A stretch of DNA of 43,251 nt from an uncultured Pseudomonadota bacterium (GTDB taxonomy: Bacteria > Myxococcota_A > Bradymonadia > Bradymonadales > Bradymonadaceae): contig CATLTV010000021.1 of assembly GCA_950059285.1 (NCBI GenBank), positions 1 through 43,251 of the forward strand, written 5' to 3'. Position numbers and translations under genes: made by a program. The notes under the pieces are model-generated. The model was not told where the DNA came from. It made no database searches and worked only from the letters and a program-made list of their open reading frames with translations. The number at the start of each line of letters is the position of its first letter. Position 1 is the first letter of the stretch. This document shows, one piece after another, positions 32,880 to 40,990 of this stretch.

Positions 32880-35612
32880 GTGCTTAAGGCGCTTCAATTA
32901 GGTCCGTTTGTTCTGGACAGTCGTTTGGCCCGTGGGGGAATGGGTGAGGTCTGGAGTGCACATCATCACGAACTTCAAGACCAGGTGGCGATCAAGCTCC
33001 TGGATCCCTCTCGCCCGCCAACGCAGCGCGCCCTGCGTGCGATCCGTCAGGAGATCCGAGCGATCGCCGCGCTGGAACATGAAAATATCATCAAAATCTA
33101 CGACCATGGCAGGCTCTCCCATAATATGGGCTCCTTCGTTGAGGGCGCACCTTACTTTGTCATGGAATACGCTGCGGGCGGTCCTCTCAACCTCGATGGC
33201 ATCTCACTGTCCTGGCCTCAGATAAAAACCCTCCTCCTCACGATCCTCGACGCGCTCGCACATGCGCATTCGCGTCAGGTTATTCATCGTGATCTTAAAC
33301 CCAGTAACATTCTCCTCCGCCAGGGACTCGGTGCCCTCGATGACTTGATCCTCAGTGACTTCGGACTCGCCTATGCTGTGCAACGCACGATGACCGAGGA
33401 AGAGACGCTCGTTCAGAAGCAGTCCTACCTGGTCGGTACGCCTGCATACATGGCACCTGAGCAAATTCGTAATGAACACAGAGACTTCGGTCCATGGACA
33501 GACCTCTATGCTGTCGGTTGCATGGCCTGGGAATTCCTGCATGGTGAACCTCCCTTTGGTCGAGGCGGCTCCAACGAGGAAGATAGCGAAATTCTGAGGA
33601 TGCACCTCAACGATGACCTCCCTGCCTGGAATCCCACCACGCCCAATGTGCCCGATGGGCTCCACGCCTGGTTGAGATCTTTGCTTCACAAGGATCCATA
33701 CAAACGGTTTGCTTTTGCCAGTGATGCTTCACGTGCGCTGCGCCTCCTTGATCGTAGTCGTGATGTCGCCATCGGTCTGAGTGAACACGATCGATCTTTT
33801 CCCACCGAGAGTCGTCAGCATTTCTCGGGCGCTGGACGTGCGCTCTATGAGATTCGTCCCGTGTCCATGGTCGGGCGAGAGTGGATTCGTCAAAAGTTGT
33901 GGCAGGGGTTTGAGGAGACGATCTCGACTCAGGAACCCCACATGATGATCCTCCAGGGTGATGCGGGACTTGGTACAAGCAGGCTCGCACAATGGCTTGT
34001 CGAGCGTGCTCATGAGCTGGGCGCTGCCATGGTGCTCTGGGCATTCCACGAGCCAAATCCACAAGCTCTGGAGGTCATGCGCAAGATGTTTGAGGTCCAC
34101 CTCCGCGTGGAGGGGCTCTCGTACAGGCAGGCCAAGGAGAGGATCAGAAAGTACATTAAACGGCATCGCCTCCTTGATGATAATGATGCGATCATTGCCC
34201 ATGATGTTGATGTGCTCACCGCGTTAACTTGTAAGCCTCGTGAGCTGTTGCTCTCCATGACACAGGATGCTGCAATTGAACTTCCCGAGTGGAAGGATCG
34301 TGAACAGACATGGCTTCGTTTCTTGCGCAGGTTGGCGCTCCACAAGGCGATTATTTTGTGGGTCGATGATATTCAATATGCCAGTGATTTGCTCCTGCTT
34401 GCTCGTAGCGCGTTCATGGATCAATCCTGCCATCAATTACCGCTAATGATCGTGGGTACACTGCGTGATGATGCTCTAAAAGAGGAGAGTATTCAGTCAG
34501 ATATGCTGAATGCACTCATGCGTCAGTGTCGTGATAAAACAGAGGTCATCAAGCTGTCGCCATTGCCACGACAGGAACATGTCAGGCTCGTGGAAGAGCT
34601 GCTCCCTCTGGCTCCTGATCTGATTGATCGTGTGTTGAGCCACACAGAAGGGAACCCCTTGTTTACCATCCAGCTGATTGGTGATTGGGTTCAACGCGAC
34701 GCGCTCACTGAAACGCGCGAGGGTTTTGCTCTCGACCTCTCGGTATGCGATCAGATCCCTTCAACCATGGATCATTTGTGGCGCTCGCGCATAGCGCAGG
34801 TGATGGGGCTTGAGCTTGGGTGTAGTGCATCGGATGTGTTGCTTGTGCTTCAGGCAGCGGCTGTGCTTGGTCGTGATGTGCGCACCGACGAGTGGCGCTC
34901 GGTGTGTGAGCGGATGGGGTTGGTGATTCCCTCGGAGCTGTTGAGTGTGTTGGTTGAGAGGCGACTGGCATTCTTTATTGCTGATGGTTGGAGTTTCTAC
35001 CATGAGATGCTTCGTGAGAGTCTGGTTGAAATGTCCAGAGAGACAGGCATCTTCAGGCAGCTCAACCAGGATGTGGCAGATATGTTGGTGTGTCGTCAGT
35101 CGATGGCCGATCCTCGTCAGTCCGAGAGGATCGCTTATCACAGGGTTGCGGCATCTCAACTTGAGGAGGCGTTGACGCTCTTTGAGCGAGCGTTGCAACA
35201 CTTCTGTAAGATGGGTGAGTCCTTTCGTGCGCAGCATGTATTGGATCGCTGGAATGAGGTCGCCGAGCGGCTGCGCTTACCTCACGGTGATGTGCGTCTG
35301 ATTAACGCACTGCTCATTCAGGCGAGGATCGACAGGCATGATCATCAGCAAGAGAGCGCGTTGCGAGTCATTGAATCGGCCAAGCAGCACGCGTCCATGT
35401 CTGATGATGTGCTTGCCATGTCGAGGGTCTTGATGCTGGAAGCAAGCATTGTATCGGAGCAAGACCCTGCACGCGCAAGAGCATCTCTTGAGGAGGCCAG
35501 GTTTTTGCTCGATCATTACGCGGATGATGTGCACCTCACAGCACAGGAGAGTAGGGCGTTGGTGTCGCTCTCCGATGAGGTTGAGCAGATGCTCTGTATA
35601 GATGTGATATAA
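32880..35612 (+). CDS. Ser/Thr protein kinase fused to a STAND-type ATPase
   Basis: The 910-residue product opens with a Hanks-type kinase: glycine loop LARGGMGEVW, VAIKLL Lys, catalytic VIHRDLKPSN, metal-binding LSDFGLAYA and activation-segment end GTPAYMAPEQ. From about residue 325 an AAA/STAND-type NTPase follows. It has a P-loop-like QGDAGLGTSRLAQWL and a Walker B IILWVDDIQYASD, then a helical, TPR-like C-terminal region with LEEALTLFERALQHF and related segments. In the P-loop the Walker Lys is replaced by Thr (GLGTSR, codon ACA). Such kinase-ATPase fusions are common in Myxococcota signalling. The chosen start is GTG 32880 with GAGG upstream, close to the kinase domain; an ATG at 32814 would add 22 residues. 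There is no membrane segment, so it is cytosolic. Confidence 0.88.
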   Translation: MLKALQLGPFVLDSRLARGGMGEVWSAHHHELQDQVAIKLLDPSRPPTQRALRAIRQEIRAIAALEHENIIKIYDHGRLSHNMGSFVEGAPYFVMEYAAGGPLNLDGISLSWPQIKTLLLTILDALAHAHSRQVIHRDLKPSNILLRQGLGALDDLILSDFGLAYAVQRTMTEEETLVQKQSYLVGTPAYMAPEQIRNEHRDFGPWTDLYAVGCMAWEFLHGEPPFGRGGSNEEDSEILRMHLNDDLPAWNPTTPNVPDGLHAWLRSLLHKDPYKRFAFASDASRALRLLDRSRDVAIGLSEHDRSFPTESRQHFSGAGRALYEIRPVSMVGREWIRQKLWQGFEETISTQEPHMMILQGDAGLGTSRLAQWLVERAHELGAAMVLWAFHEPNPQALEVMRKMFEVHLRVEGLSYRQAKERIRKYIKRHRLLDDNDAIIAHDVDVLTALTCKPRELLLSMTQDAAIELPEWKDREQTWLRFLRRLALHKAIILWVDDIQYASDLLLLARSAFMDQSCHQLPLMIVGTLRDDALKEESIQSDMLNALMRQCRDKTEVIKLSPLPRQEHVRLVEELLPLAPDLIDRVLSHTEGNPLFTIQLIGDWVQRDALTETREGFALDLSVCDQIPSTMDHLWRSRIAQVMGLELGCSASDVLLVLQAAAVLGRDVRTDEWRSVCERMGLVIPSELLSVLVERRLAFFIADGWSFYHEMLRESLVEMSRETGIFRQLNQDVADMLVCRQSMADPRQSERIAYHRVAASQLEEALTLFERALQHFCKMGESFRAQHVLDRWNEVAERLRLPHGDVRLINALLIQARIDRHDHQQESALRVIESAKQHASMSDDVLAMSRVLMLEASIVSEQDPARARASLEEARFLLDHYADDVHLTAQESRALVSLSDEVEQMLCIDVI

Positions 35613-35635
35613 GTGATTTAAATTAAAATAAAAAT

Positions 35636-35713
35636 CGCAGCAAAAAGTGCAGAAAAAACGGGATGAATTGTATTAATACAATTCATCCCGTTTTTTCTGC
35701 ACTTTTTGCTGCG
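35636..35713. terminator. 78-bp perfect palindrome, no spacer
   Basis: This is the longest palindrome of the window: 39-bp arms 35636-35674 and 35675-35713 meet at TATT|AATA without spacer or mismatch. It includes A5 and A6 runs matched by T6 and T5 runs around a GGGAT/ATCCC core. It lies 23 bp after the kinase gene and is followed by another plus-strand gene. Confidence 0.85.
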
Positions 35714-35868
35714 TTGCGCGCATCTTGCTATCAGCAGGGCTGTGTGATGTCCTTGTATATATTTTATTTTTAAATGTGATTTGAATGTCCACTGCTTGTG
35801 CAAAAATATAGGTCGGTGCCCCCACAAAAACCATGTAGTGATCCTGATTGGGTTGCAATCAGGACAGG

Positions 35869-36363
35869 ATGATGAATATGCAACAAAAGAAGACAGAGGT
35901 TACAGAACATGTGCCGCTTCAGGATGGTGCTTCGACGTTGCGCGAGCTGCTGCAAAGCTTGACACGATATATTGACGCCGTTGAGCAGTATGCCACGCAG
36001 GGTGGAGAGTGCGTTCCTGCATCGTATGCTCAGGCACTTATGATTATGCTTAATTTTGATTTACAGGGAGTCAACCCCACACTTTCAGAGCTTGTGGACC
36101 TTCTTAATATTGATAAAAGCAACGTCACACGTTTGTGCCAGCGTATGAAGGATTCAGGTCACATTGCAATGACGCGCGATGAGAAGGATCGACGAGCAAA
36201 GAGGATCAAGCTCACAGATGATGGGCGAGATCTTGGTGAGTTTATTCAAAGCGCAAGTGTAGAGAAATACAATGAGGTCCTGGCTCATTTTGAGCAAGAA
36301 CAGCACCGCGTATTGTTTGAGCAGCTCATGACGTTGAACGATTCGTTCAATAAGGTGATCTGA
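35869..36363 (+). CDS. MarR-family transcriptional regulator (paralogue of the 11691 gene)
   Basis: The 164-residue regulator has a MarR winged helix: recognition region LVDLLNIDKSNVTRLCQRMKDSG and a wing with RDEKDRRAKRIKLTDDG. It shares the IDxSNVxRLCxRM signature with the other regulator in this window. The start is uncertain among clustered in-frame ATGs at 35869, 35872 and 35878; AGGACAGGA lies just upstream. It stands alone between the palindromes at 35636 and 36394 and converges on clpX. Its target and ligand are unknown. Confidence 0.85.
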   Translation: MMNMQQKKTEVTEHVPLQDGASTLRELLQSLTRYIDAVEQYATQGGECVPASYAQALMIMLNFDLQGVNPTLSELVDLLNIDKSNVTRLCQRMKDSGHIAMTRDEKDRRAKRIKLTDDGRDLGEFIQSASVEKYNEVLAHFEQEQHRVLFEQLMTLNDSFNKVI

Positions 36364-36393
36364 GTTTTGTGCTGATATAAGTCATTGTAATCG

Positions 36394-36465
36394 TTGATAT
36401 AAAAAGCAATAAAGGGGCGAGATGGGTGTTCACCCATCTCGCCCCTTTATTGCTTTTTATATCAA
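36394..36465. terminator. 72-nt perfect palindrome (35-bp arms, 2-nt spacer) between marR and clpX
   Basis: The arms 36394-36428 and 36431-36465 match perfectly around TT. The core is GGGGCGAGATGGGTG and its complement, with A5/T5 outer runs. It begins 30 bp after the MarR stop and ends 4 bp before the clpX stop on the minus strand. Confidence 0.85.
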
Positions 36466-36469
36466 TGGC

Positions 36470-37747
36470 TTATGCGACTTCCGAGTCCTGATACACGAGC
36501 ATGGGGCGTTCACCTTTGAGGACAACATCCTCGGTGATCACACATTCACGCACGTTCTCAAGGCTTGGGAGTTCGTACATGATATCGAGCATCACTTCTT
36601 CAATGATGGCACGAAGTCCACGTGCACCTGTGCGGCGTTGGATGGAGCGTCGCACGATGGCGAGCATAGCTTCCTGATGGAAGCGCAGCTTGACGTCCTC
36701 CATTTCAAAGAGTTTCTGGTACTGTTTGATGAGGGAGTTTTTGGGCATCCAGAGGATGTCCATCAGCATATCTTCATCGGGTTCATCGAATGTGACGATC
36801 ACGGGGAAGCGACCGACGAATTCGGGGATCAGACCAAAGCGAGTGAGGTCCTCGGGGCGAGTGTGCTTGAGGAGTGCGTTGGACTTCTCAGTTTTGCGGT
36901 CAACCTCGGCCCCAAAGCCCATCTGGGACTCACCTACACGACGTCCGATGACATCGGGGAGGCCTGCAAATGCGCCCGAACAGATGAAGAGGATGTTACT
37001 GGTGTCGACCTGAATCAACTCTTGCTGAGGACGGTTACGAGAGCCTTCGGGGGTGATCATCACCTTGCTGGACTCGACCATCTTGAGCAATGCCTGCTGG
37101 ACACCTTCGCCGCCCACATCGCGTGTAGCGCTTGGACCTGTGCCGCCGCCTGTGATCTTGTCGATCTCATCGATGACCACGATACCACGGCTGGCGCGTT
37201 CGACATCGCGATCCGCAGCAAGCCAGAGGTTCTTGATGACGTTCTCCACATCTTCACCCACGTAACCTGCCTCGGTGAGGCTTGTTGCATCGGCAATGGT
37301 GAAGGGGACGTCGAGCTTTTTGGCGAGGCTTCTTGCCATCAGGGTCTTGCCAGAACCTGTGGGGCCGATGAGCAAGATGTTACCCTTGGTCAACTCGACA
37401 TCATCTTCAGGGGCGATGGCCATATCTTCATCAAACTTTTCGATGATTTCATCGGCCTGAATGCGTTTATAGTGGTTGTACACGGCGACAGAGAGGGCAC
37501 GTTTTGCGCGGTCCTGTCCGACGACATGTTCATCAAGGAACTGTTTAATCATGCGAGGACGCATCTCTTCGATCTGACGATCGACGATGGGTTCTTTTTC
37601 CTTGTCCTCATCAATGATCTCACGACAAAGCGAGACGCATTCATTGCAGATGTAGACCTTTGGTCCTGCAATGAGCTTGCGCACGTCACGAGCTTCCTTG
37701 CCACAAAAAGAGCAGCGAACTCGACTGTTTGAATCGGTGGTTTTCAT
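36470..37747 (-). CDS. clpX: ATP-dependent Clp protease ATP-binding subunit ClpX
   Basis: ClpX is the hexameric AAA+ unfoldase that feeds substrates to ClpP. The 425-residue length is typical. It has the N-terminal zinc-binding domain (CSFCGKEARDVRKLIAGP and CNECVSLC), Walker A GPTGSGKT, the pore loop GYVGEDVEN, Walker B IVVIDEIDK, the sensor region TRDVGGEGVQQALLKM and the C-terminal RTGARGLRAIIEEVMLDIMYELPS. The ClpP-docking IGF loop reads MGFGA, a conservative change. It is probably co-transcribed with the DksA-like gene 57 bp upstream. clpP is about 16 kb away on the opposite strand. Confidence 0.97.
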   Translation of the reverse strand: MKTTDSNSRVRCSFCGKEARDVRKLIAGPKVYICNECVSLCREIIDEDKEKEPIVDRQIEEMRPRMIKQFLDEHVVGQDRAKRALSVAVYNHYKRIQADEIIEKFDEDMAIAPEDDVELTKGNILLIGPTGSGKTLMARSLAKKLDVPFTIADATSLTEAGYVGEDVENVIKNLWLAADRDVERASRGIVVIDEIDKITGGGTGPSATRDVGGEGVQQALLKMVESSKVMITPEGSRNRPQQELIQVDTSNILFICSGAFAGLPDVIGRRVGESQMGFGAEVDRKTEKSNALLKHTRPEDLTRFGLIPEFVGRFPVIVTFDEPDEDMLMDILWMPKNSLIKQYQKLFEMEDVKLRFHQEAMLAIVRRSIQRRTGARGLRAIIEEVMLDIMYELPSLENVRECVITEDVVLKGERPMLVYQDSEVA

Positions 37748-37804
37748 TTTATTCTGGTGCTTGGATTTTGATTTTTATTCGAAATGAACAGTTTTATCAG
37801 GTGT

Positions 37805-38215
37805 TTACATGTATTCGTCGATCAGTCCTGGACGAGAGCGTTTTGCTTTTTCAGCCTGCTCAAGCTCTTCCTGGCAATCGACACAGAGCAATGCGAAAGG
37901 TTTGACCTCAAGGCGACGCAGACCAATGGCTTCACCACACTCGTCGCATTCGTTGTACTCATCATCAGCCATGCGCTCAAGCGCGAGTTCTATCTGATGC
38001 ATCGTCTCGCTTTCGCTTTTTTTGAGCTGTAAGATCGCTGCCGTGTCCATCTCCTCGGCGGATGTGTCCACAGAATCGCCCACTTCATGCTCCTGGCTGC
38101 GTATGCTTTGGCGTGCTTCAAGTGAGCGCGCGGCAAGATCTCTGAGCTGCTGCTCAAGCTTCTCGCGTTGACGGGTCAAGAACTCTTCGGGGAGTTGGTT
38201 TTCCTGGGTCATCAT
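37805..38215 (-). CDS. dksA: DksA/TraR-family zinc-finger protein
   Basis: The 136-residue product has an N-terminal coiled-coil (about residues 10-75) whose tip region contains GDSVDTSAEEMD, where DksA carries its acidic tip. A four-Cys zinc finger follows, with spacing C-x2-C and C-x2-C (CDECGEAIGL...LCVDC). Proteins of this family bind the secondary channel of RNA polymerase and modulate transcription, often with ppGpp. It is slightly shorter than E. coli DksA (151), so it may be a DksA-like paralogue. The start is M38215 or M38212. It is followed by clpX on the same strand with a 57-bp gap. Confidence 0.85.
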   Translation of the reverse strand: MMTQENQLPEEFLTRQREKLEQQLRDLAARSLEARQSIRSQEHEVGDSVDTSAEEMDTAAILQLKKSESETMHQIELALERMADDEYNECDECGEAIGLRRLEVKPFALLCVDCQEELEQAEKAKRSRPGLIDEYM

Positions 38216-38477
38216 ATATCTCTGAATTTTAAAAGAATGGATGTGCTATCATTGCTGTGTTCATTGAACTCAACCGCCCACTTTAAATATGGGAGCGTAC
38301 TCTAGAGTGTTCTTTGTCTTATGTCACGAGCTTCTGAAATTATCTACACTTCAGGTCAACCCACAACCTTGATTGTTTATTCTTAGGCTCTGCTGATCGC
38401 TGGTGCTCTGTCTTTACGCTCCCTCTCTTTGTGTGCTACTACATGCGCGAATTTATCGACAATGTGAGGAGAGAGAT

Positions 38478-39080
38478 ATGAATGTGAAGATGTATGGTGC
38501 AATTGTGTGTTTGGCAGTCTCCACTCTGGCTGCATGTATACCTCCAATGGCAGTAGTTCAGGACGCTAGCCTCCTTGATTCAGGTGAGAGCGATGCAACC
38601 TTGTATGCAAGCTCGGCCATTCAGGAACAGACGGACGTGGGGCTTCGTGTTGGCCTTGGTGTCTCGGAGCGCGCCGATCTGCGAATGGGGGGTGGTATGT
38701 CCCTCCTTCACTCGGATTCTGGCACATCTGTGGGCGGATGGTGGTTTGAGGCTGGCCCAAAGTTCTCTCTGATCGATGATCACATCGCCCTCTATGCTCC
38801 TGGTGGTCTTGGCTCCAATACAGACACGCTTTTCATGGCTGTGGCTCCCACTTTAATCGGCAGCGCTGACCCCACGCCATGGCTCACCCTGAGCCTCTTT
38901 CTCAAGGGCATGCTGGTGTCCACGCTGCGCCAGGACACCAGCTTTGGTCTGGATGGTCTCTGGAGCACTGGTATCAACGCCACCCTCAAAGTGAATGAGA
39001 ACTTTGCCATTGTGCCTGAGCTGTCCATCGTTCAACTCGATCTTGTGACTGGGTCTCTGGGCATTCGTATTGGGTTTTAA
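38478..39080 (+). CDS. Small lipoprotein with outer-membrane beta-barrel-like sequence
   Basis: The 200-residue product has a lipoprotein signal ending in STLAAC. The mature part alternates hydrophobic and polar residues with many Gly and aromatic residues (VGLRVGLGV, GGWWFEAGPKFSL, ALYAPGGLG, WLTLSLFLKGML) and ends in GSLGIRIGF with a terminal Phe. This pattern suits a small beta-barrel or barrel-like outer-membrane protein. The ATG at 38478, with GAGGAGAGAG upstream, is preferred over an upstream frame from 38403. It is monocistronic, ending at the palindrome at 39092. Confidence 0.65.
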   Translation: MNVKMYGAIVCLAVSTLAACIPPMAVVQDASLLDSGESDATLYASSAIQEQTDVGLRVGLGVSERADLRMGGGMSLLHSDSGTSVGGWWFEAGPKFSLIDDHIALYAPGGLGSNTDTLFMAVAPTLIGSADPTPWLTLSLFLKGMLVSTLRQDTSFGLDGLWSTGINATLKVNENFAIVPELSIVQLDLVTGSLGIRIGF

Positions 39081-39091
39081 CACTCATGAGG

Positions 39092-39145
39092 ATGACCTCG
39101 CAGGATTTTATTTCAGGCGCCTGAAATAAAATCCTGCGAGGTCAT
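39092..39145. terminator. 54-bp perfect palindrome, no spacer
   Basis: The 27-bp arms 39092-39118 and 39119-39145 meet at GGC|GCC. It begins 11 bp after the stop of the 38478 gene and is followed by another plus-strand gene. The core is AT-rich (ATTTTATTTC), unlike most others, and there is no strong T-run after it. Confidence 0.8.
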
Positions 39146-39252
39146 GTTCCCCTTGCACATCGTATTCTTGTACAGCGCGGCAGCTGAAGAATGCACACAA
39201 CACAAAGAACCTTGCTTTATGCAAGGTCGCTCACGTTGTTTGTATTTTCAGT

Positions 39253-39280
39253 AGGCCGTTTTTTTATATGATAACGGCCT
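39253..39280 (+). promoter_or_regulatory. Inverted repeat flanking a -10-like box upstream of rtcB
   Basis: AGGCCGTT (39253-39260) and AACGGCCT (39273-39280) form a perfect 8-bp inverted repeat. Its 12-nt centre ends in TATGAT (39267-39272), a good -10 element. No clear -35 is seen at 16-18 bp. An operator overlapping the promoter is plausible. A 7-bp hairpin (39209-39227) lies just upstream. Confidence 0.35.
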
Positions 39281-39379
39281 GTGTTTAAGGCGTTTAAGTG
39301 ACTCATTATGCATTGTTTTTTATGCGTTGCTTGCGTCTTGTTCGGGTGTGTGACACCCGCAAAAAAGAAAGATGTAATC

Positions 39380-40942
39380 ATGGGCAAATCCAACCAAAAT
39401 TCGTTTATTCACCCGAGCGTGCATCGCGTCGATGATAACACGCTATCCATTGATAACCCTTTTGATATCCCTGCGACCTTGTACGCTCGCCATGATGTCA
39501 TGATCGAGCCCCAGGGCATTGATCAGGCGCTGGATGTGCTCCATGTACAACGCACAGTGGACACCATTCAACGCCACGATGACGCCTTCTTTGGCGATGC
39601 ATCACCTGCGTTGAAAAAACTTGTGCTGACTCCTGATTTCCACCCGGGTAGCGGCATTCCTGTTGGGACAGTCGCTGCCACACAGGGCTTTGTACTGCCC
39701 CAGGCAGTTGGAAACGATATCTGTTGTGGTATGCGTGTGCTGGTCGTCAAGAACCTGTCCAGGCAGGAACTTGCAGATAATCAGGACGAACTGATGAACC
39801 GTCTGCGTGCGATCTTCTTTGAGGGCAAGCGCGATATTGCCATGTCTCCATTCCAACGCGAGGCGATGCTCCAAGAGGGACTTGTTGGGTTGCTCAATAG
39901 CGCCGACCTGCAACGCACGACATGGCATGGTTATCACCTCAAGCAGCAGGAGCGTGACCTTCTCTATACACATCAGTCAGGTTGCATGAAGTCACTGAAA
40001 ACATTCGCGTTTGAGGACTTCATTGCCGCCAGTGGTGAGCAGGGGAGAGACTCACAAATTGGGAGCGTCGGTGGTGGGAATCACTTCGTGGAAATTCAGG
40101 AGCTTACCGCCATTGAAGACAACGCTTGCGCACATCAATGGGGTCTCTCCACAGGTGACTTTACGATCATGGCGCACTCGGGCTCTGTGGGCCTTGGACG
40201 TCGTGTGGGCCAGTTCTTCATGGATAAGGTTAGACAAATCTATCCTTCAGGGCTAGCTCATCCCGAGAATAACTTCTATCCACTCCCCACACAGGGCAAG
40301 CATCAGGAGCTGTTTGAACGTTACATCGATGCGATGAACAACGCGGCAAACTTCGCCTTCGCCAATCGCCTGTTCCTGGGGCTCATGGTCGTCAGGGCGC
40401 TTGAAGATGTGTTGCATAAACAGCTTGATGTGAGGTTGCTCTACGATGCTCCTCACAACCTCATCTGGCATGATCAGGTCGAGTTTGATGGCAACACATC
40501 TTCCTGTTTTGTACATCGCAAAGGCGCATGTCCTGCGTATGGTCCATCACTTCAACATGACGATCCTTTCGCCTACACTGGCCCTCCCGTCATTGTGCCT
40601 GGATCCATGGGTGACTTTAGCTACCTGCTCGCCGGGCGAGGAAATCACAACGCGCTCTGTAGCGCATGTCATGGTGCGGGGCGAAAGCTCTCTCGAGGTC
40701 AGGCTCGGCGTGGCTCGGAGCGTGGTCTTGATCAGCGCCTCCGCATTGTGACTCCTCTTGATCTTGATGGTCAGATGTTGCGCGAACATCAGGAGATTCG
40801 ACGTCGCCTGATGGAGCGCATTTATGAGGAGTCACCCCACGCATACAAGGATGTGACCCCCGTGGTGAATACCATCGAAGGTGCTGATATTGCAGGTAAA
40901 GTGGCGTGCCTTAAACCCTGGCTGACGATCAAGTCCGCCTGA
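39380..40942 (+). CDS. rtcB: RtcB-family RNA ligase
   Basis: RtcB joins RNA 2',3'-cyclic phosphate and 5'-hydroxyl ends using GTP and Mn2+, in tRNA repair and splicing. Family signatures are in order: metal-site Cys in GNDICCGMRVL, GSVGGGNHFVEIQ, AHSGSVGLGRRVG, VIVPGSMGDFSYLLAG, and the guanylylated His in CSACHGAGRKLSRGQA (His431 by this start). At 520 residues it is longer than E. coli RtcB (about 408) but within the wider family. The frame extends upstream to an ATG at 39308, giving a lipobox-like N-terminus (ACVLFGC) that would be odd for this cytosolic enzyme. ATG 39380 is therefore preferred, although its ribosome binding site is weak. No RtcA or RtcR partner is adjacent. Confidence 0.92.
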   Translation: MGKSNQNSFIHPSVHRVDDNTLSIDNPFDIPATLYARHDVMIEPQGIDQALDVLHVQRTVDTIQRHDDAFFGDASPALKKLVLTPDFHPGSGIPVGTVAATQGFVLPQAVGNDICCGMRVLVVKNLSRQELADNQDELMNRLRAIFFEGKRDIAMSPFQREAMLQEGLVGLLNSADLQRTTWHGYHLKQQERDLLYTHQSGCMKSLKTFAFEDFIAASGEQGRDSQIGSVGGGNHFVEIQELTAIEDNACAHQWGLSTGDFTIMAHSGSVGLGRRVGQFFMDKVRQIYPSGLAHPENNFYPLPTQGKHQELFERYIDAMNNAANFAFANRLFLGLMVVRALEDVLHKQLDVRLLYDAPHNLIWHDQVEFDGNTSSCFVHRKGACPAYGPSLQHDDPFAYTGPPVIVPGSMGDFSYLLAGRGNHNALCSACHGAGRKLSRGQARRGSERGLDQRLRIVTPLDLDGQMLREHQEIRRRLMERIYEESPHAYKDVTPVVNTIEGADIAGKVACLKPWLTIKSA

Positions 40943-40943
40943 A

Positions 40944-40983
40944 ATAAAAAGAGAGCGACGCCACAGCGTCGCTCTCTTTTTAT
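40944..40983. terminator. Bidirectional terminator between rtcB and mutM
   Basis: Perfect 18-bp arms (40944-40961 and 40966-40983) surround a CACA loop. A five-A run on the left and a T-run on the right give termination in both directions. It begins 2 bp after the rtcB stop and ends 7 bp before the mutM stop. Confidence 0.9.
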
Positions 40984-40990
40984 GAATGAC

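Noticed and set aside
36422-37732. A 436-codon open frame on the plus strand opposite clpX
   Set aside because: It is entirely antisense to ClpX, whose protein motifs are unmistakable. The frame shows no recognisable domain.
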